Below are positions 52,494-62,320 of a stretch of DNA of 64,000 nucleotides, piece after piece. A program made the position numbers and the translations under genes. Origin of the DNA: Tateyamaria omphalii. GTDB taxonomy: Bacteria; Pseudomonadota; Alphaproteobacteria; Rhodobacterales; Rhodobacteraceae. Below the pieces are notes generated by a model. That model worked only from the letters and a program-made list of their open reading frames with translations, made no database searches and was not told the DNA's origin. Each line of letters begins with the position of its first letter. The first letter of the stretch is position 1. The stretch covers positions 744,001 to 808,000 of the forward strand of contig NZ_JAHVHT010000001.1 in NCBI RefSeq assembly GCF_019802125.1. The letters run 5' to 3'.

Positions 52494-53417
52494 ATGATGT
52501 ATGATCTTCCGCCCGTACGCGGCACTCTGACCCCGAACAAGGACCTGTCCGGCCTCACGTGGTTGCGCGTGGGCGGGCCGGCGGATTGGCTGTTTCAACC
52601 AGCTGACGTCGAGGACCTGAGTGCGTTTCTGGCGGCGCTTGATCCTGCCGTGCAGGTCTTTCCCATGGGTGTCGGCAGCAATCTGATTGTCCGGGACGGT
52701 GGGCTGCGGGCAGTGGTGATCCGGTTGGGCCGTGGCTTCAACGGGATCGAGGTGGGCGAAGAGACTGTCACTGCAGGCGCCGCCGCTCTCGATGCCCATG
52801 TGGCGCGCAAGGCGGCGGATGCCGGGATCGATCTGACCTTTCTGCGCACGATCCCCGGTGCCATCGGTGGCGCAGTGCGCATGAACGCGGGCTGCTACGG
52901 CAGTTACACGGCAGACGTGTTTGTCGAGGCGCAGGTGGTGTTGCGGGATGGGACCGTGACCACGTTGCGTGCCGACGATTTGAATTTCCAATACCGTCAG
53001 AGTGATCTGCCCGAAGGTGCGGTGCTGACCCATGTGACGTTGCGCGGCACGAAGGCGGAGCCCGACGCGCTGCACGCCCGCATGACCGATCAACTCGCCA
53101 AGCGCGACGCGACGCAGCCCACCAAAGACCGGAGCGCTGGGTCGACATTTCGCAATCCGGCAGGCTTTTCTTCGACGGGGCGGGACGACGATGTCCATGA
53201 TCTGAAGGCGTGGAAGGTTATCGACGACGCGGGCATGCGCGGCGCACGGCGGGGTGGGGCGCAGATGAGCGAGAAACATTCCAACTTCCTGATCAACACC
53301 GGGCAGGCAACCGCCGCTGATCTGGAAGGATTGGGCGAAGACGTGCGAAAAAAGGTTTACGATTCCAGCGGCATCACGCTAGAATGGGAAATCATGCGCA
53401 TCGGTGATCCAGCATAG
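52494..53417 (+). CDS. murB: MurB, UDP-N-acetylenolpyruvoylglucosamine reductase
   Basis: The 307-residue flavoenzyme makes UDP-MurNAc. FAD-binding [13 protein letters not shown] lies at ~60-72, with [18 protein letters not shown]. The catalytic Ser (SAGSTFRNP) and Glu (LEWEIMRIG at the end) are present. It is the short type II-like MurB arrangement. The start is one of two adjacent ATGs (52494/52497) without a strong ribosome site. Confidence 0.95.
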   Translation: MMYDLPPVRGTLTPNKDLSGLTWLRVGGPADWLFQPADVEDLSAFLAALDPAVQVFPMGVGSNLIVRDGGLRAVVIRLGRGFNGIEVGEETVTAGAAALDAHVARKAADAGIDLTFLRTIPGAIGGAVRMNAGCYGSYTADVFVEAQVVLRDGTVTTLRADDLNFQYRQSDLPEGAVLTHVTLRGTKAEPDALHARMTDQLAKRDATQPTKDRSAGSTFRNPAGFSSTGRDDDVHDLKAWKVIDDAGMRGARRGGAQMSEKHSNFLINTGQATAADLEGLGEDVRKKVYDSSGITLEWEIMRIGDPA

Positions 53418-53494
53418 GATCGCGGGCGCAAGGCATGCCGAAAATCGGCGTATAAATCGAGGGTTCGCAAAAGGACCCCGGGACTTAGAGGCAC

Positions 53495-54415
53495 ATGGCG
53501 GGGCAGTCGAGCAGACGTTCCAAAGTGGCGGTGTTATTGGGTGGCCCCTCGGCTGAGCGCGAGGTGTCGTTGTCAACGGGACAGGCCTGCGCAGCCGCGC
53601 TGAGGGACATGGGTTATGAAGTGGTCGAGGTCGATGCTGGCCCCGACCTTGCTTCGGTTTTGCAGGACATTTCGCCGGATGCCGTGCTCAACTGCCTTCA
53701 TGGCCGTTGGGGTGAGGATGGCTGCGTTCAGGGCATCCTCGAGTGGCTGGGTATTCCCTATTCGCATTCTGGCGTGCTGGCCTCGGCCCTTGCGATGGAC
53801 AAGCAGCGCAGCAAGGACGTGTTTCGGACCGCAGGCTTGCCGGTCGTGGACAGCGTGATTTGCCCCAAGGCCGATGTGATGGCCGATCATGTGATGGCGC
53901 CGCCCTACGTGGTCAAACCCAACAATGAAGGGTCGAGCGTGGGTGTCTACCTGGTCCACGAAGGCTCAAACGGACCTCCGAAGCTGGATGACAAGATGCC
54001 CGATCATGTAATGGTCGAGGCGTTTGCCCATGGGCGCGAGTTGACGACCACTGTAATGGGTGACCGTGCGTTGGCTGTCACCGATATCATCACCGATGGC
54101 TGGTACGATTACGACGCCAAGTACAAGCCCGGAGGGTCGCGGCACGAAATCCCGGCCAATGTGCCGAAGGAGATTTCCGACCTCTGCCTTGACTACGCGC
54201 TGCGCGCCCACGAGGCGCTTGGCTGCCGTGGCGTGAGCCGCACGGATTTCCGTTGGGATGAAAGCAAAGGCGCAGCTGGCCTGATCCTGCTCGAGACCAA
54301 CACGCAGCCCGGCATGACGCCCACGTCGCTGACGCCGGAACAGGCGCAGGCGGCGGGCATGAGCTTTGGCGAGCTGTGCGCATGGATGGTGGAGGACGCC
54401 TCGTGCAACAGGTGA
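53495..54415 (+). CDS. ddl: D-alanine--D-alanine ligase
   Basis: The 306-residue ATP-grasp enzyme makes the D-Ala-D-Ala used by Mur[15 protein letters not shown] is the N-terminal loop, and [11 protein letters not shown], the ATP-grasp triphosphate region, [14 protein letters not shown] and a C-terminal Mg site are all present. The size is normal. It is separated from murB by 77 bp and overlaps the beginning of ftsQ. Confidence 0.95.
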   Translation: MAGQSSRRSKVAVLLGGPSAEREVSLSTGQACAAALRDMGYEVVEVDAGPDLASVLQDISPDAVLNCLHGRWGEDGCVQGILEWLGIPYSHSGVLASALAMDKQRSKDVFRTAGLPVVDSVICPKADVMADHVMAPPYVVKPNNEGSSVGVYLVHEGSNGPPKLDDKMPDHVMVEAFAHGRELTTTVMGDRALAVTDIITDGWYDYDAKYKPGGSRHEIPANVPKEISDLCLDYALRAHEALGCRGVSRTDFRWDESKGAAGLILLETNTQPGMTPTSLTPEQAQAAGMSFGELCAWMVEDASCNR

Positions 54416-55275
54416 AGCGCCCAGATCCCGCCCCCTCGCGCTGGTCCTGGCGCATGCAGCGCCTAATGCTGACGCCCGGCGTGCGGTTGCTGCTCAGGGC
54501 GGGCATTCCCTTTTGCGTTTGCTTCGGCGGGGCAAGCTGGTGGCTGTCCAACCCTGATACGCAGGCCGCGATCCAGGCCACCGTTGCAGAGGCGCGGGCC
54601 AGTATCGAGGAGCGCCCGGAATTCAGGGTCAACCTGATGGCCATTGACGGGGCCGATGCCGAGCTGGCTGAAGCCATTCGCGTGGCGGTGCCGCTGGATT
54701 TCCCAATGTCCTCTTTCGACCTCGACCCGGACGCGATCCGCCAGACGGTTCTGCAGATGCCACCGGTCAAGGAAGCGTCCGTACGCATCCGTCCGGGCGG
54801 CGTCTTACAGGTCGATGTCACGCCGCGTGTGCCCGTCGCGATCTGGCGGAGGCCCGAGGGGCTGACGTTGATCGATGCAAGCGGTGCGCATGTGCGGCCC
54901 ATTCCGCGCCGCAACATCCGCCCCGATCTGCCTGTGATCGCAGGGGAGGGGGCTGCTGCCCATGTGGGTGAGGCCATGCAGTTGATCGCTGCGGGTGCGC
55001 CGTTGGGCGACCGTATGCGAGGACTTGTCCGTCTGGGTGACCGCCGTTGGGATGTCGTGCTTGACCGTGACCAGCGCATCATGCTGCCCACGGATGGGGC
55101 CGTGCAGGCGCTGGAGCGTGTGATCGCCCTTGATGAAGTGGACGAGGTTTTGAAGCGCGATGTTGCGCGCATCGACCTGCGTCTGGCCGACCGCCCCACC
55201 GTGCGCATGACAGATTACTCCACCGAAGAATGGTGGCGCATACGACAATTGAATTCCGGGACCGAAAGACAGTGA
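54403..55275 (+). CDS. ftsQ: FtsQ, divisome membrane protein
   Basis: The 290-residue bitopic protein has a basic cytoplasmic tail, a membrane helix (~28-48), a POTRA domain (~65-135; [15 protein letters not shown]) and a beta domain. I start at GTG 54403 because GGAGG lies seven bases upstream; GTG 54412, overlapping the ddl stop, is an alternative. FtsQ recruits FtsL and FtsW/FtsI. Its stop overlaps the ftsA ATG. Confidence 0.88.
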   Translation: MQQVKRPDPAPSRWSWRMQRLMLTPGVRLLLRAGIPFCVCFGGASWWLSNPDTQAAIQATVAEARASIEERPEFRVNLMAIDGADAELAEAIRVAVPLDFPMSSFDLDPDAIRQTVLQMPPVKEASVRIRPGGVLQVDVTPRVPVAIWRRPEGLTLIDASGAHVRPIPRRNIRPDLPVIAGEGAAAHVGEAMQLIAAGAPLGDRMRGLVRLGDRRWDVVLDRDQRIMLPTDGAVQALERVIALDEVDEVLKRDVARIDLRLADRPTVRMTDYSTEEWWRIRQLNSGTERQ

Positions 55276-56609
55276 TGACCGACCTTTATGCCAGCCAACG
55301 CAGCATGCGGAACATGCGCAAGATCGCGATGCAGCGCGGGGTGGTCGCCATTCTGGATGTGGGCAGTTCCAAGATCGCGTGCCTGGTCCTGCGTTTCGAT
55401 GGCAGCACCAAGCTGGGCGATGAGGGCGAGATCGGCTCGCTCGCCGGTCAGTCCGGGTTCCGGGTGATCGGTGCGGCCACCACGCGGTCGCGCGGCGTCC
55501 GCTTTGGCGAGATCAGCGCCATGCAGGAGACGGAACGTGCCATTCGCACGGCGCTTCAGGCTGCGCAGAAGATGGCGGGCATCCGCGTCGATCATGTGAT
55601 CGCGTGCTTTGCTGGGGCGGAGCCGCGCAGCTACGGGCTGGATGCGCGGCTTGATCTGGATGGAGAGGTCGTGACCGAACAGGACGTGGCGCGCGTTCTG
55701 TCGCGCTGTGACGTGCCCGATTACGGACACGGGCGCGAGGTGCTGCATGCGCAGCCCGTGAACTTTGCCCTCGATCATCGGTCGGGTCTGTCGGACCCGC
55801 GTGGGCAGATGGGCAATGAATTGGCGGTAGACATGCACATGCTGACCGTCGATGCGCAGGCCGTGCAGCATCTGGCCCACTGCATCAAGCGCTGTGATCT
55901 GGAACTGGCGGGCATCGCTTCGTCGGCCTATGCCTCCGGCATTTCGGCGCTGGTGGAGGATGAGCAGGAGTTGGGTGCCGCCTGTATCGATCTGGGCGGG
56001 GGATCAACGGGCGTGTCGATCTTTATCAAGAAGCACATGATCTATGGCGATGCGGTGCGCATGGGTGGCGATCATGTGACGAGCGACATATCCATGGGCC
56101 TGCAAGTGCCCATGACCAACGCCGAGCGGATCAAGACGTTCTATGGCGGGGTGCATGCCACGGGCATGGATGACCGCGAGATGATCGAGATTGGCGGCGA
56201 TACGGGTGATTATGAGCATGACCGGCGCACGGCGAGCCGGGCGGAGTTGATCGGTATCATGCGCCCGCGTGTGGAAGAGATCCTCGAAGAAGTACGCGCC
56301 CGTCTGGACGCTGCGGGTTTTGATCATCTGCCGAGCCAACAGATCGTGCTAACGGGTGGCGGGAGCCAGATCCCGGGCCTCGATGGGTTAGCGTCGAAAA
56401 TCCTTGGTCAGCAGGTGCGCCTGGGACGTCCGCTGCGCGTGCATGGTCTGCCGCAGGCCGCAACCGGCCCCGGCTTTGCATCTGCTGTCGGCCTCGCGCT
56501 GTTTGCCGCGCATCCGCAGGACGAGTGGTGGGATTTCGACATCCCCGCCGACCGCTACCCGGCGCGCAGCCTGCGTCGGGCCGTCAAATGGTTCCGGGAC
56601 AACTGGTAG
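55275..56609 (+). CDS. ftsA: FtsA, actin-like divisome anchor
   Basis: The 444-residue actin-like protein tethers FtsZ to the membrane. Phosphate 1 is ILDVGSSKIACLV (near 23-35), and phosphate 2 is IDLGGGSTGVSIF; the adenosine motif VLTGGGSQIPGL appears near 355. The C-terminal amphipathic end (RRAVKWFRDNW) is the membrane-targeting helix. It starts at ATG 55275 overlapping the ftsQ stop. Confidence 0.95.
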   Translation: MTDLYASQRSMRNMRKIAMQRGVVAILDVGSSKIACLVLRFDGSTKLGDEGEIGSLAGQSGFRVIGAATTRSRGVRFGEISAMQETERAIRTALQAAQKMAGIRVDHVIACFAGAEPRSYGLDARLDLDGEVVTEQDVARVLSRCDVPDYGHGREVLHAQPVNFALDHRSGLSDPRGQMGNELAVDMHMLTVDAQAVQHLAHCIKRCDLELAGIASSAYASGISALVEDEQELGAACIDLGGGSTGVSIFIKKHMIYGDAVRMGGDHVTSDISMGLQVPMTNAERIKTFYGGVHATGMDDREMIEIGGDTGDYEHDRRTASRAELIGIMRPRVEEILEEVRARLDAAGFDHLPSQQIVLTGGGSQIPGLDGLASKILGQQVRLGRPLRVHGLPQAATGPGFASAVGLALFAAHPQDEWWDFDIPADRYPARSLRRAVKWFRDNW

Positions 56610-56783
56610 TAGCGACATCTGGGGTCCATGCGGACATCCGGTAAAAAACAGCGAGAATTCGCCCATATTTTGCGGTGTTTTTGCGATTTATGGGTGACGT
56701 TTGACCCCTGAATCGCTACGGTTGGACAAATTTAGGCACAAAAACACCCGCGAATGCGGCAACCAGACAGGCGGACCTGACCT

Positions 56784-58424
56784 ATGACCCTGAACCTTTC
56801 CATGCCCGGACATGACGAGTTGAAACCGCGTATCACCGTCTTCGGTGTTGGTGGCGCAGGGGGCAATGCCGTCAATAACATGATTGAAAAACAACTGGAT
56901 GGCGTCGATTTCGTCGTTGCCAATACCGATGCGCAGGCGCTGCAGCAGTCCGCCGCGACGAACCGGGTCCAGTTGGGCATCAAGGTGACCGAGGGACTTG
57001 GGGCCGGGGCACGCGCCAGCGTCGGTGCCGCCGCTGCCGAAGAATCAATCGAACAGATCGTCGATCACCTTGCCGGCGCACACATGTGCTTCATCACTGC
57101 TGGCATGGGCGGAGGCACAGGGACAGGTGCTGCGCCGATCATCGCGCAAGCCGCGCGTGAACTGGGTGTTCTGACCGTTGGTGTTGTCACAAAGCCCTTC
57201 CAGTTCGAGGGCGCCAAGCGGATGCGCCAGGCCGAGGACGGTGTCGAAAGCCTGCAGAAGATGGTCGACACGCTGATCATCATCCCGAACCAGAACCTGT
57301 TCCGTCTCGCCAATGAAAAGACGACGTTCACCGAAGCGTTCAGCATGGCCGACGATGTGCTGTATCAAGGTGTGAAAGGCGTGACCGACCTGATGGTACG
57401 CCCGGGCCTGATCAACCTCGACTTTGCGGACGTGCGCGCCGTGATGGACGAGATGGGCAAGGCGATGATGGGCACGGGCGAAGCTGACGGCGAAGATCGC
57501 GCAATCCAGGCTGCTGAAAAGGCCATCGCCAACCCGCTTCTGGACGAGATTTCGCTGCGTGGTGCCAAGGGTGTGCTGATCAACATCACCGGTGCCCACG
57601 ACCTGACGCTGTTCGAACTGGACGAAGCCGCCAACCGCATCCGCGAAGAAGTGGACCCGGACGCGAATATCATCGTCGGCTCGACACTGGACACGGCCAT
57701 GGAGGGCATGATGCGTGTGAGCGTCGTCGCCACAGGCATCGACGCCACAGACGTGCAGACCGAAATTCCAGTGCCGCGCCGGTCCATGGCCGCCCCGCTG
57801 CCGCAGACAACGGCGGCTGAAGAGCCTGCACCGGCACCACAACCGATGCCTGAACCTGCGGCGGCACCGGTTGCTGCTGCAGCGGAGGAGCCTACGCTGT
57901 TCCAGGAACTGGACGTTCAGCAGGCGGCAGCACAGGACATGGCCGAAGATATCTTTGCCGATGACACCCCTGCTGCTGCAGAGGATGACCTTCCGCCCCC
58001 AGCATATCAGCCGCAAGTCGCTGCGTTCGAGCCTCGGCCCGAGCCCGAATTGCCTGCTGCTGAAGAATTCGTGGCCCCGCGCGCACCTGCGCCCGGCACC
58101 CCGTCGCCGGAAGCGCTGGCCCGCCTGCGTGCAGCAACCCAGAAGGTTGCGCCCGCTGCCGCAGCTCCTCAGCCTGCACAGGAGGCACCGGCCGCGGCGG
58201 CAGACAAGCCGCGCTTTGGCATCAACTCCCTGATCAATCGCATGACCGGGACGAATGAAGGCGCACCGGGCGGTGCCGAGCAGCGCCCCGCGCGCCAACA
58301 GCCGCCGGTCCAGGCCCGAGGTGCCGCGCCAGCGCCCGCACCTGCGCCGCGCCCCGCGGAAGCCGCTGATCCGGATCAGGAGCGGATTGAAATCCCGGCC
58401 TTCCTGCGTCGCCAGGCGAACTGA
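56784..58424 (+). CDS. ftsZ: FtsZ, tubulin-like division GTPase (long linker form)
   Basis: The 546-residue GTPase forms the Z-ring. The GTP-binding loop [10 protein letters not shown] lies at 109-118, with NTDAQAL earlier, and the T7 loop residues ([15 protein letters not shown]) are present. The GTPase core ends near 320. An Ala/Pro-rich disordered linker of about 200 residues (335-530) follows, longer than in E. coli, and the C-terminal FtsA-binding peptide is [10 protein letters not shown] at the end. Such long linkers are usual in alphaproteobacteria. The 174-bp gap before it may hold its own promoter, but I could not place one. Confidence 0.96.
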   Translation: MTLNLSMPGHDELKPRITVFGVGGAGGNAVNNMIEKQLDGVDFVVANTDAQALQQSAATNRVQLGIKVTEGLGAGARASVGAAAAEESIEQIVDHLAGAHMCFITAGMGGGTGTGAAPIIAQAARELGVLTVGVVTKPFQFEGAKRMRQAEDGVESLQKMVDTLIIIPNQNLFRLANEKTTFTEAFSMADDVLYQGVKGVTDLMVRPGLINLDFADVRAVMDEMGKAMMGTGEADGEDRAIQAAEKAIANPLLDEISLRGAKGVLINITGAHDLTLFELDEAANRIREEVDPDANIIVGSTLDTAMEGMMRVSVVATGIDATDVQTEIPVPRRSMAAPLPQTTAAEEPAPAPQPMPEPAAAPVAAAAEEPTLFQELDVQQAAAQDMAEDIFADDTPAAAEDDLPPPAYQPQVAAFEPRPEPELPAAEEFVAPRAPAPGTPSPEALARLRAATQKVAPAAAAPQPAQEAPAAAADKPRFGINSLINRMTGTNEGAPGGAEQRPARQQPPVQARGAAPAPAPAPRPAEAADPDQERIEIPAFLRRQAN

Positions 58425-58445
58425 TTTCTGGTCACAAACCAGTCG

Positions 58446-58479
58446 AGAGGCCGCTCGCGAGCGGCCTCTTTTCGTTTTT
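58446..58479 (+). terminator. intrinsic terminator after ftsZ
   Basis: AGAGGCCGCTCG/CGAGCGGCCTCT forms a perfect 12-bp stem (58446-58469), followed by TTTCGTTTTT. It closes the dcw cluster. Confidence 0.9.
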
Positions 58480-58621
58480 GGAATCAAGCCCTTACAGGTT
58501 GTCGGGCGCGTTGCTGCGCATCTGTTACAACGATGTTTCAGACCGTTGCAAAGAGTGAGTTGTGTGTTGCCCCCCGCGCGCTTAGCTGTGAGGGCGTAGG
58601 AAATTGTTATGGGTGGGGCCC

Positions 58622-59545
58622 GTGCAGACAACTGTTAAAGGACCTGTAGTGTTCACCGGATGCGGACTGCATTCCGGTCGGCCTGCGCGTCTTACGATCC
58701 GTCCCGCCATGGCCGAGCACGGCATCTGGTTTTGCCGCACCGACATCACCGACCGCGATGCGCTGATCCCGGCCCGCTACGACGCGGTGCACCAGTCCCC
58801 GTTGTGCACGACGCTGGTGAATGACGCAGGCGTATCCGTAGGTACTGTCGAACATATCATGGCTGCCATCGCAGGCTGCGGCGTTCACAACGCCCTGATC
58901 GAGATTGATGGCCCCGAAGTGCCGATCGTTGACGGGTCAGCCCTGCCTTTCGTGCGTGGCATCATGCAGCGCGGTTTGCGCCGTTTGCCCGCCCGCGTGC
59001 GGGCGCTGGAAGTGCTAAAGACCGTGACGGTTACCCACGGCGACGCCAGTGCCAGCATCGCCCCGGCAAAAGAGATGCGCATCGACTTCCACATCGATTT
59101 TGCCGACTCGGCCATCGGCCGTCAGTCGAAGTCGCTGAACATGGCGAATGGCAGCTTTGCCCGCGAGTTGAGCGACAGCCGCACCTTCTGCCGTAAGGAT
59201 GACGTCAAGAACATGCAGGCCAATGGCCTGGCTCTGGGCGGCGCGCCTGGTGTGAATGCGGTCGTGTTTGATGGCGACCGGGTGTCGAGCCCCGGCGGTT
59301 TGCGCCACGCCGACGAGCCCGTACGCCACAAGATGCTGGATGCGCTTGGTGACCTGGCGCTCGCCGGTGCGCCGTTGATCGGCCACTATACCGGTGTCCG
59401 GGCGGGCCATACGCTGACCAACCAGTTGCTGCGCGAACTCTTCGCCACACCTGATGCCGTTCGCATGGTCACATGCGATCCCGACATGACTGCCCGGTTG
59501 CCCGGCGCGGGGCTGGTCTGGGACGAAATCCCGGAAGTCGCCTGA
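58622..59545 (+). CDS. lpxC: LpxC, UDP-3-O-acyl-GlcNAc deacetylase
   Basis: The 307-residue zinc enzyme makes the committed step of lipid A synthesis. Zinc ligands lie in GTVEHIMAA and the later HKMLDALGDLALAG (His and Asp), and the catalytic His is in HYTGVRAGHTLTN. FTGCGLHSGRPARL is the N-terminal signature. I place the start at GTG 58622 (GGTGGGG upstream) because it gives the usual QTTVKGPVVF N-terminus; TTG 58604 and GTG 58613 are possible. Confidence 0.92.
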   Translation: MQTTVKGPVVFTGCGLHSGRPARLTIRPAMAEHGIWFCRTDITDRDALIPARYDAVHQSPLCTTLVNDAGVSVGTVEHIMAAIAGCGVHNALIEIDGPEVPIVDGSALPFVRGIMQRGLRRLPARVRALEVLKTVTVTHGDASASIAPAKEMRIDFHIDFADSAIGRQSKSLNMANGSFARELSDSRTFCRKDDVKNMQANGLALGGAPGVNAVVFDGDRVSSPGGLRHADEPVRHKMLDALGDLALAGAPLIGHYTGVRAGHTLTNQLLRELFATPDAVRMVTCDPDMTARLPGAGLVWDEIPEVA

Positions 59546-59652
59546 ACGTCATTGCGCGGGTAAATCGTCATTTCACCCCACCAAAACTTTGTGCTAGAGA
59601 CAGGCAAACAGCCCCAAACGGGCGGTGTTGAGCATCTTGGGGGTGGCAAGGG

Positions 59653-60522
59653 ATGATCCGCGGAAATTCCATCGCGCGTCTTGCGGCAGTGACAACCATG
59701 GCAGCGCTTTTGGCGGCGTGCGGCGGCGACAATGGGCGTCCGACCACAGGCGGGTTCTTCAACCGTCAGGAAGTCCCGCTCGAGAGCTTCTCGGCTGAGC
59801 AGATCTTTGAACGCGGTGAGTTCGAGTTGGAGCAGGGGGACCTGACCGACGCGGCCTTCTACTTTGGTGAGATCGAGCGGCTTTATCCTTACTCTGATTG
59901 GGCGCGCCGCGCACTGATCATGCAGGCCTTTGCCTACCACCGGGACAAGGACTACCCCAACAGCCGTTCGTCCGCGCAACGCTTCATTGACTTCTATCCC
60001 GATGACGATGATGCGGCTTATGCCCAGTATCTGCTGGCGCTGAGCTACTATGATCAGATCGATGAGGTGGGGCGCGATCAGGGCCTGACCTTCCAGGCGC
60101 TGCAATCGCTGCGCGAGGTGATCGAGCGCTACCCTGACAGCGAATACGCCAAATCCTCCGTCCTGAAATTCGATCTTGCCTTTGACCACCTTGCGGGCAA
60201 GGAGATGGAGATCGGTCGGTTCTATCTGCGCCGCGACAATTTTGCCGCTGCCATCAATCGCTTCCGCGTCGTGGTTGAGGATTTCCAGACCACCACGCAT
60301 ACGCCCGAGGCGCTGCACCGTCTGGTCGAAGCCTACCTTTCGCTCGGCCTCACGGACGAGGCACAGACGGCTGGTGCGATCCTGGGCTACAACTATCAGT
60401 CCACCGAGTGGTATCAGGACAGTTTCAACCTGCTGACCGGGCAGGGGCTGGAGCCGAATGCCCGCGGCAACAATTGGCTGTCCGAGATCTATCGTCAGAT
60501 GATCAAGGGCCGGTGGCTCTGA
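59653..60522 (+). CDS. bamD: BamD, outer-membrane assembly lipoprotein
   Basis: The 289-residue lipoprotein has a lipobox LAAC at residues ~20-23 and TPR-type helices (AEQIFERGEFELEQGDLTDAAFYFGEIERLYP; NSRSSAQRFIDFYPDDDDAAYAQYLLALSYYDQ). It is part of the BAM complex that inserts beta-barrels. The start follows a GGGTGGCAAGGG stretch. recN begins 40 bases after its stop. Confidence 0.93.
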   Translation: MIRGNSIARLAAVTTMAALLAACGGDNGRPTTGGFFNRQEVPLESFSAEQIFERGEFELEQGDLTDAAFYFGEIERLYPYSDWARRALIMQAFAYHRDKDYPNSRSSAQRFIDFYPDDDDAAYAQYLLALSYYDQIDEVGRDQGLTFQALQSLREVIERYPDSEYAKSSVLKFDLAFDHLAGKEMEIGRFYLRRDNFAAAINRFRVVVEDFQTTTHTPEALHRLVEAYLSLGLTDEAQTAGAILGYNYQSTEWYQDSFNLLTGQGLEPNARGNNWLSEIYRQMIKGRWL

Positions 60523-60562
60523 TCAAGAGGCGCGGCGCGCCGCGCATCACCGGGGTCTGCTG

Positions 60563-62212
60563 ATGCTGCGCGGGTTGGACATATCCGACATGCTGATCAT
60601 TGACCGGCTGGAACTACAGTTCCAGCCGGGCCTAAACGTGCTGACAGGTGAAACGGGGGCAGGCAAGTCGATCCTTCTGGACAGTCTGGGCTTTGTGCTG
60701 GGGTGGCGCGGGCGTGCCGATCTGGTCCGGCAGGGTGCTGCGCAGGGTGAGGTGACGGCGTGGTTCGACCTGGCCGATGAGCACCCCGCTCGCGCGGTGC
60801 TGGACGAGGTGGGCTTGCCCGTGGACGACGAGTTGATCCTGCGTCGTGTAAACACCGCTGACGGTCGCAAGACGGCCTGGGTCAATGACCGTCGCTGCTC
60901 GGGCGAGGTGTTGCGGGCACTGTCCGATACTCTGATCGAATTACATGGGCAGCATGATGACCGGGGCCTTTTGAACCCGCGTGGGCATCGCATGATCCTT
61001 GACGACTTTGCGGGGTTGGAGGGCGCGCGGGACAAGACGCGCAAGGCATGGCGCGCCGTTGGACAGGCGAAAAAGGCGCTGGCCGAGGCAGAGGCGGCGA
61101 TGGCGGCCATTCGCGAGGAAGAGGATTTCCTGCGGCACGCTGTGGCCGAGTTGGACGCGCTTGACCCGCAGCCGGGTGAAGAAGCTGAACTCGACACCAA
61201 GCGCCGTCTGATGCAGGGGGCAGAACGTATTCGTGAGGATGTGCAGCGTGCCCATCAGGTCCTTGGCCACGACGGGGCCGAAGGAGCGGTGACTGACGCT
61301 GTCCGTTGGCTCGATGGTGTCGCTGACAGTGCAGAGGGGCAGCTTGATGCGCCGCTGGCTGCGCTGTCACGGGCGATGGTCGAGTTGGATGAGGCGACAG
61401 ATGGCATCGTTGCGGCGCTGGAAACCCTGACATTCAACCCGTCTGAGCTGGAAGACACCGAGGAGCGGCTGTTTGCCATTCGTGGGCTGGCCCGCAAGCA
61501 TGATGTGATCCCGGACGAGTTGGCGCGTTTTGCGGATGATCTGCGCAAAAAGCTATCCGCGCTGGATGCGGGGGATGCCGACCTTGGCCGTTTGCGGTCG
61601 GAGTTGGATACAGCGCAAACCGCATATGACGCGGCGGCAGACAAGCTCGGCGCAGCCCGCCGCAAGTCGGCCAAGGCGCTCGACAAGGCCGTGATGGCAG
61701 AGCTTGCACCGCTCAAGATGGAGCGGGCCGTTTTTGAAACCCAGATCACAGATGAAGAGCCGGGGCCGGAGGGTCGCGATGCCGTGGCCTTTACTGTAGC
61801 GACGAATCCCGGCGCACCTGCTGGGCCGTTGAACAAGATTGCATCGGGTGGCGAACTCAGCCGCTTTCTGCTGGCCCTCAAAGTGTGCCTGACGCGGGAA
61901 CAATCGGGCCTGACCATGATCTTTGATGAGATCGACCGGGGCGTGGGTGGTGCCACCGCCGACGCGGTTGGGCGGCGCCTTAGCCAGATTGCCGAAACGG
62001 GGCAGGTGCTGGTCGTGACCCACTCGCCGCAAGTGGCCGCCCTTGGTGCGCATCATTGGCGCGTGGAAAAAAAGGTGGCGAAGGGCATGACCACCTCTCA
62101 GGTCGTGCCGCTTGCCGCGCCGGAGCGGGTGGATGAGATCGCCCGGATGCTTGCGGGCGACACCATCACGGATGAGGCGCGCGGCGCGGCCCGTGCATTG
62201 TTAAGCGGCTAA
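60563..62212 (+). CDS. recN: RecN, DNA double-strand break repair ATPase
   Basis: The 549-residue SMC-like protein has Walker A GETGAGKS near residue 29-36, two coiled-coil arms (about 150-370) and the C-terminal ABC signature and Walker B (KIASGGELSRFLLALK, LTMIFDEIDRGVGG). VLVVTHSPQVAALG is the H-loop. No SOS box was found in front of it, and it is closely linked to bamD. Confidence 0.95.
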   Translation: MLRGLDISDMLIIDRLELQFQPGLNVLTGETGAGKSILLDSLGFVLGWRGRADLVRQGAAQGEVTAWFDLADEHPARAVLDEVGLPVDDELILRRVNTADGRKTAWVNDRRCSGEVLRALSDTLIELHGQHDDRGLLNPRGHRMILDDFAGLEGARDKTRKAWRAVGQAKKALAEAEAAMAAIREEEDFLRHAVAELDALDPQPGEEAELDTKRRLMQGAERIREDVQRAHQVLGHDGAEGAVTDAVRWLDGVADSAEGQLDAPLAALSRAMVELDEATDGIVAALETLTFNPSELEDTEERLFAIRGLARKHDVIPDELARFADDLRKKLSALDAGDADLGRLRSELDTAQTAYDAAADKLGAARRKSAKALDKAVMAELAPLKMERAVFETQITDEEPGPEGRDAVAFTVATNPGAPAGPLNKIASGGELSRFLLALKVCLTREQSGLTMIFDEIDRGVGGATADAVGRRLSQIAETGQVLVVTHSPQVAALGAHHWRVEKKVAKGMTTSQVVPLAAPERVDEIARMLAGDTITDEARGAARALLSG

Positions 62213-62320
62213 AGCCTTGCCATCGGGCCACAATCGCGGCTCTGTGACATCGCGGGGGCTTTCGCGACCGCAGCAATCGGCGTAACCCTTGAGTAGCCAC
62301 AGTTTTTGCAGCCCGGCCCC

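Noticed and set aside
62201-62320. Short minus-strand frames before the ClC gene (ending in GYADCCGRESP, or starting MGPGCKNCGYS)
   Set aside because: They need a start inside or just at the ClC gene, are very short, and have no ribosome site. Composition is suggestive but not enough.
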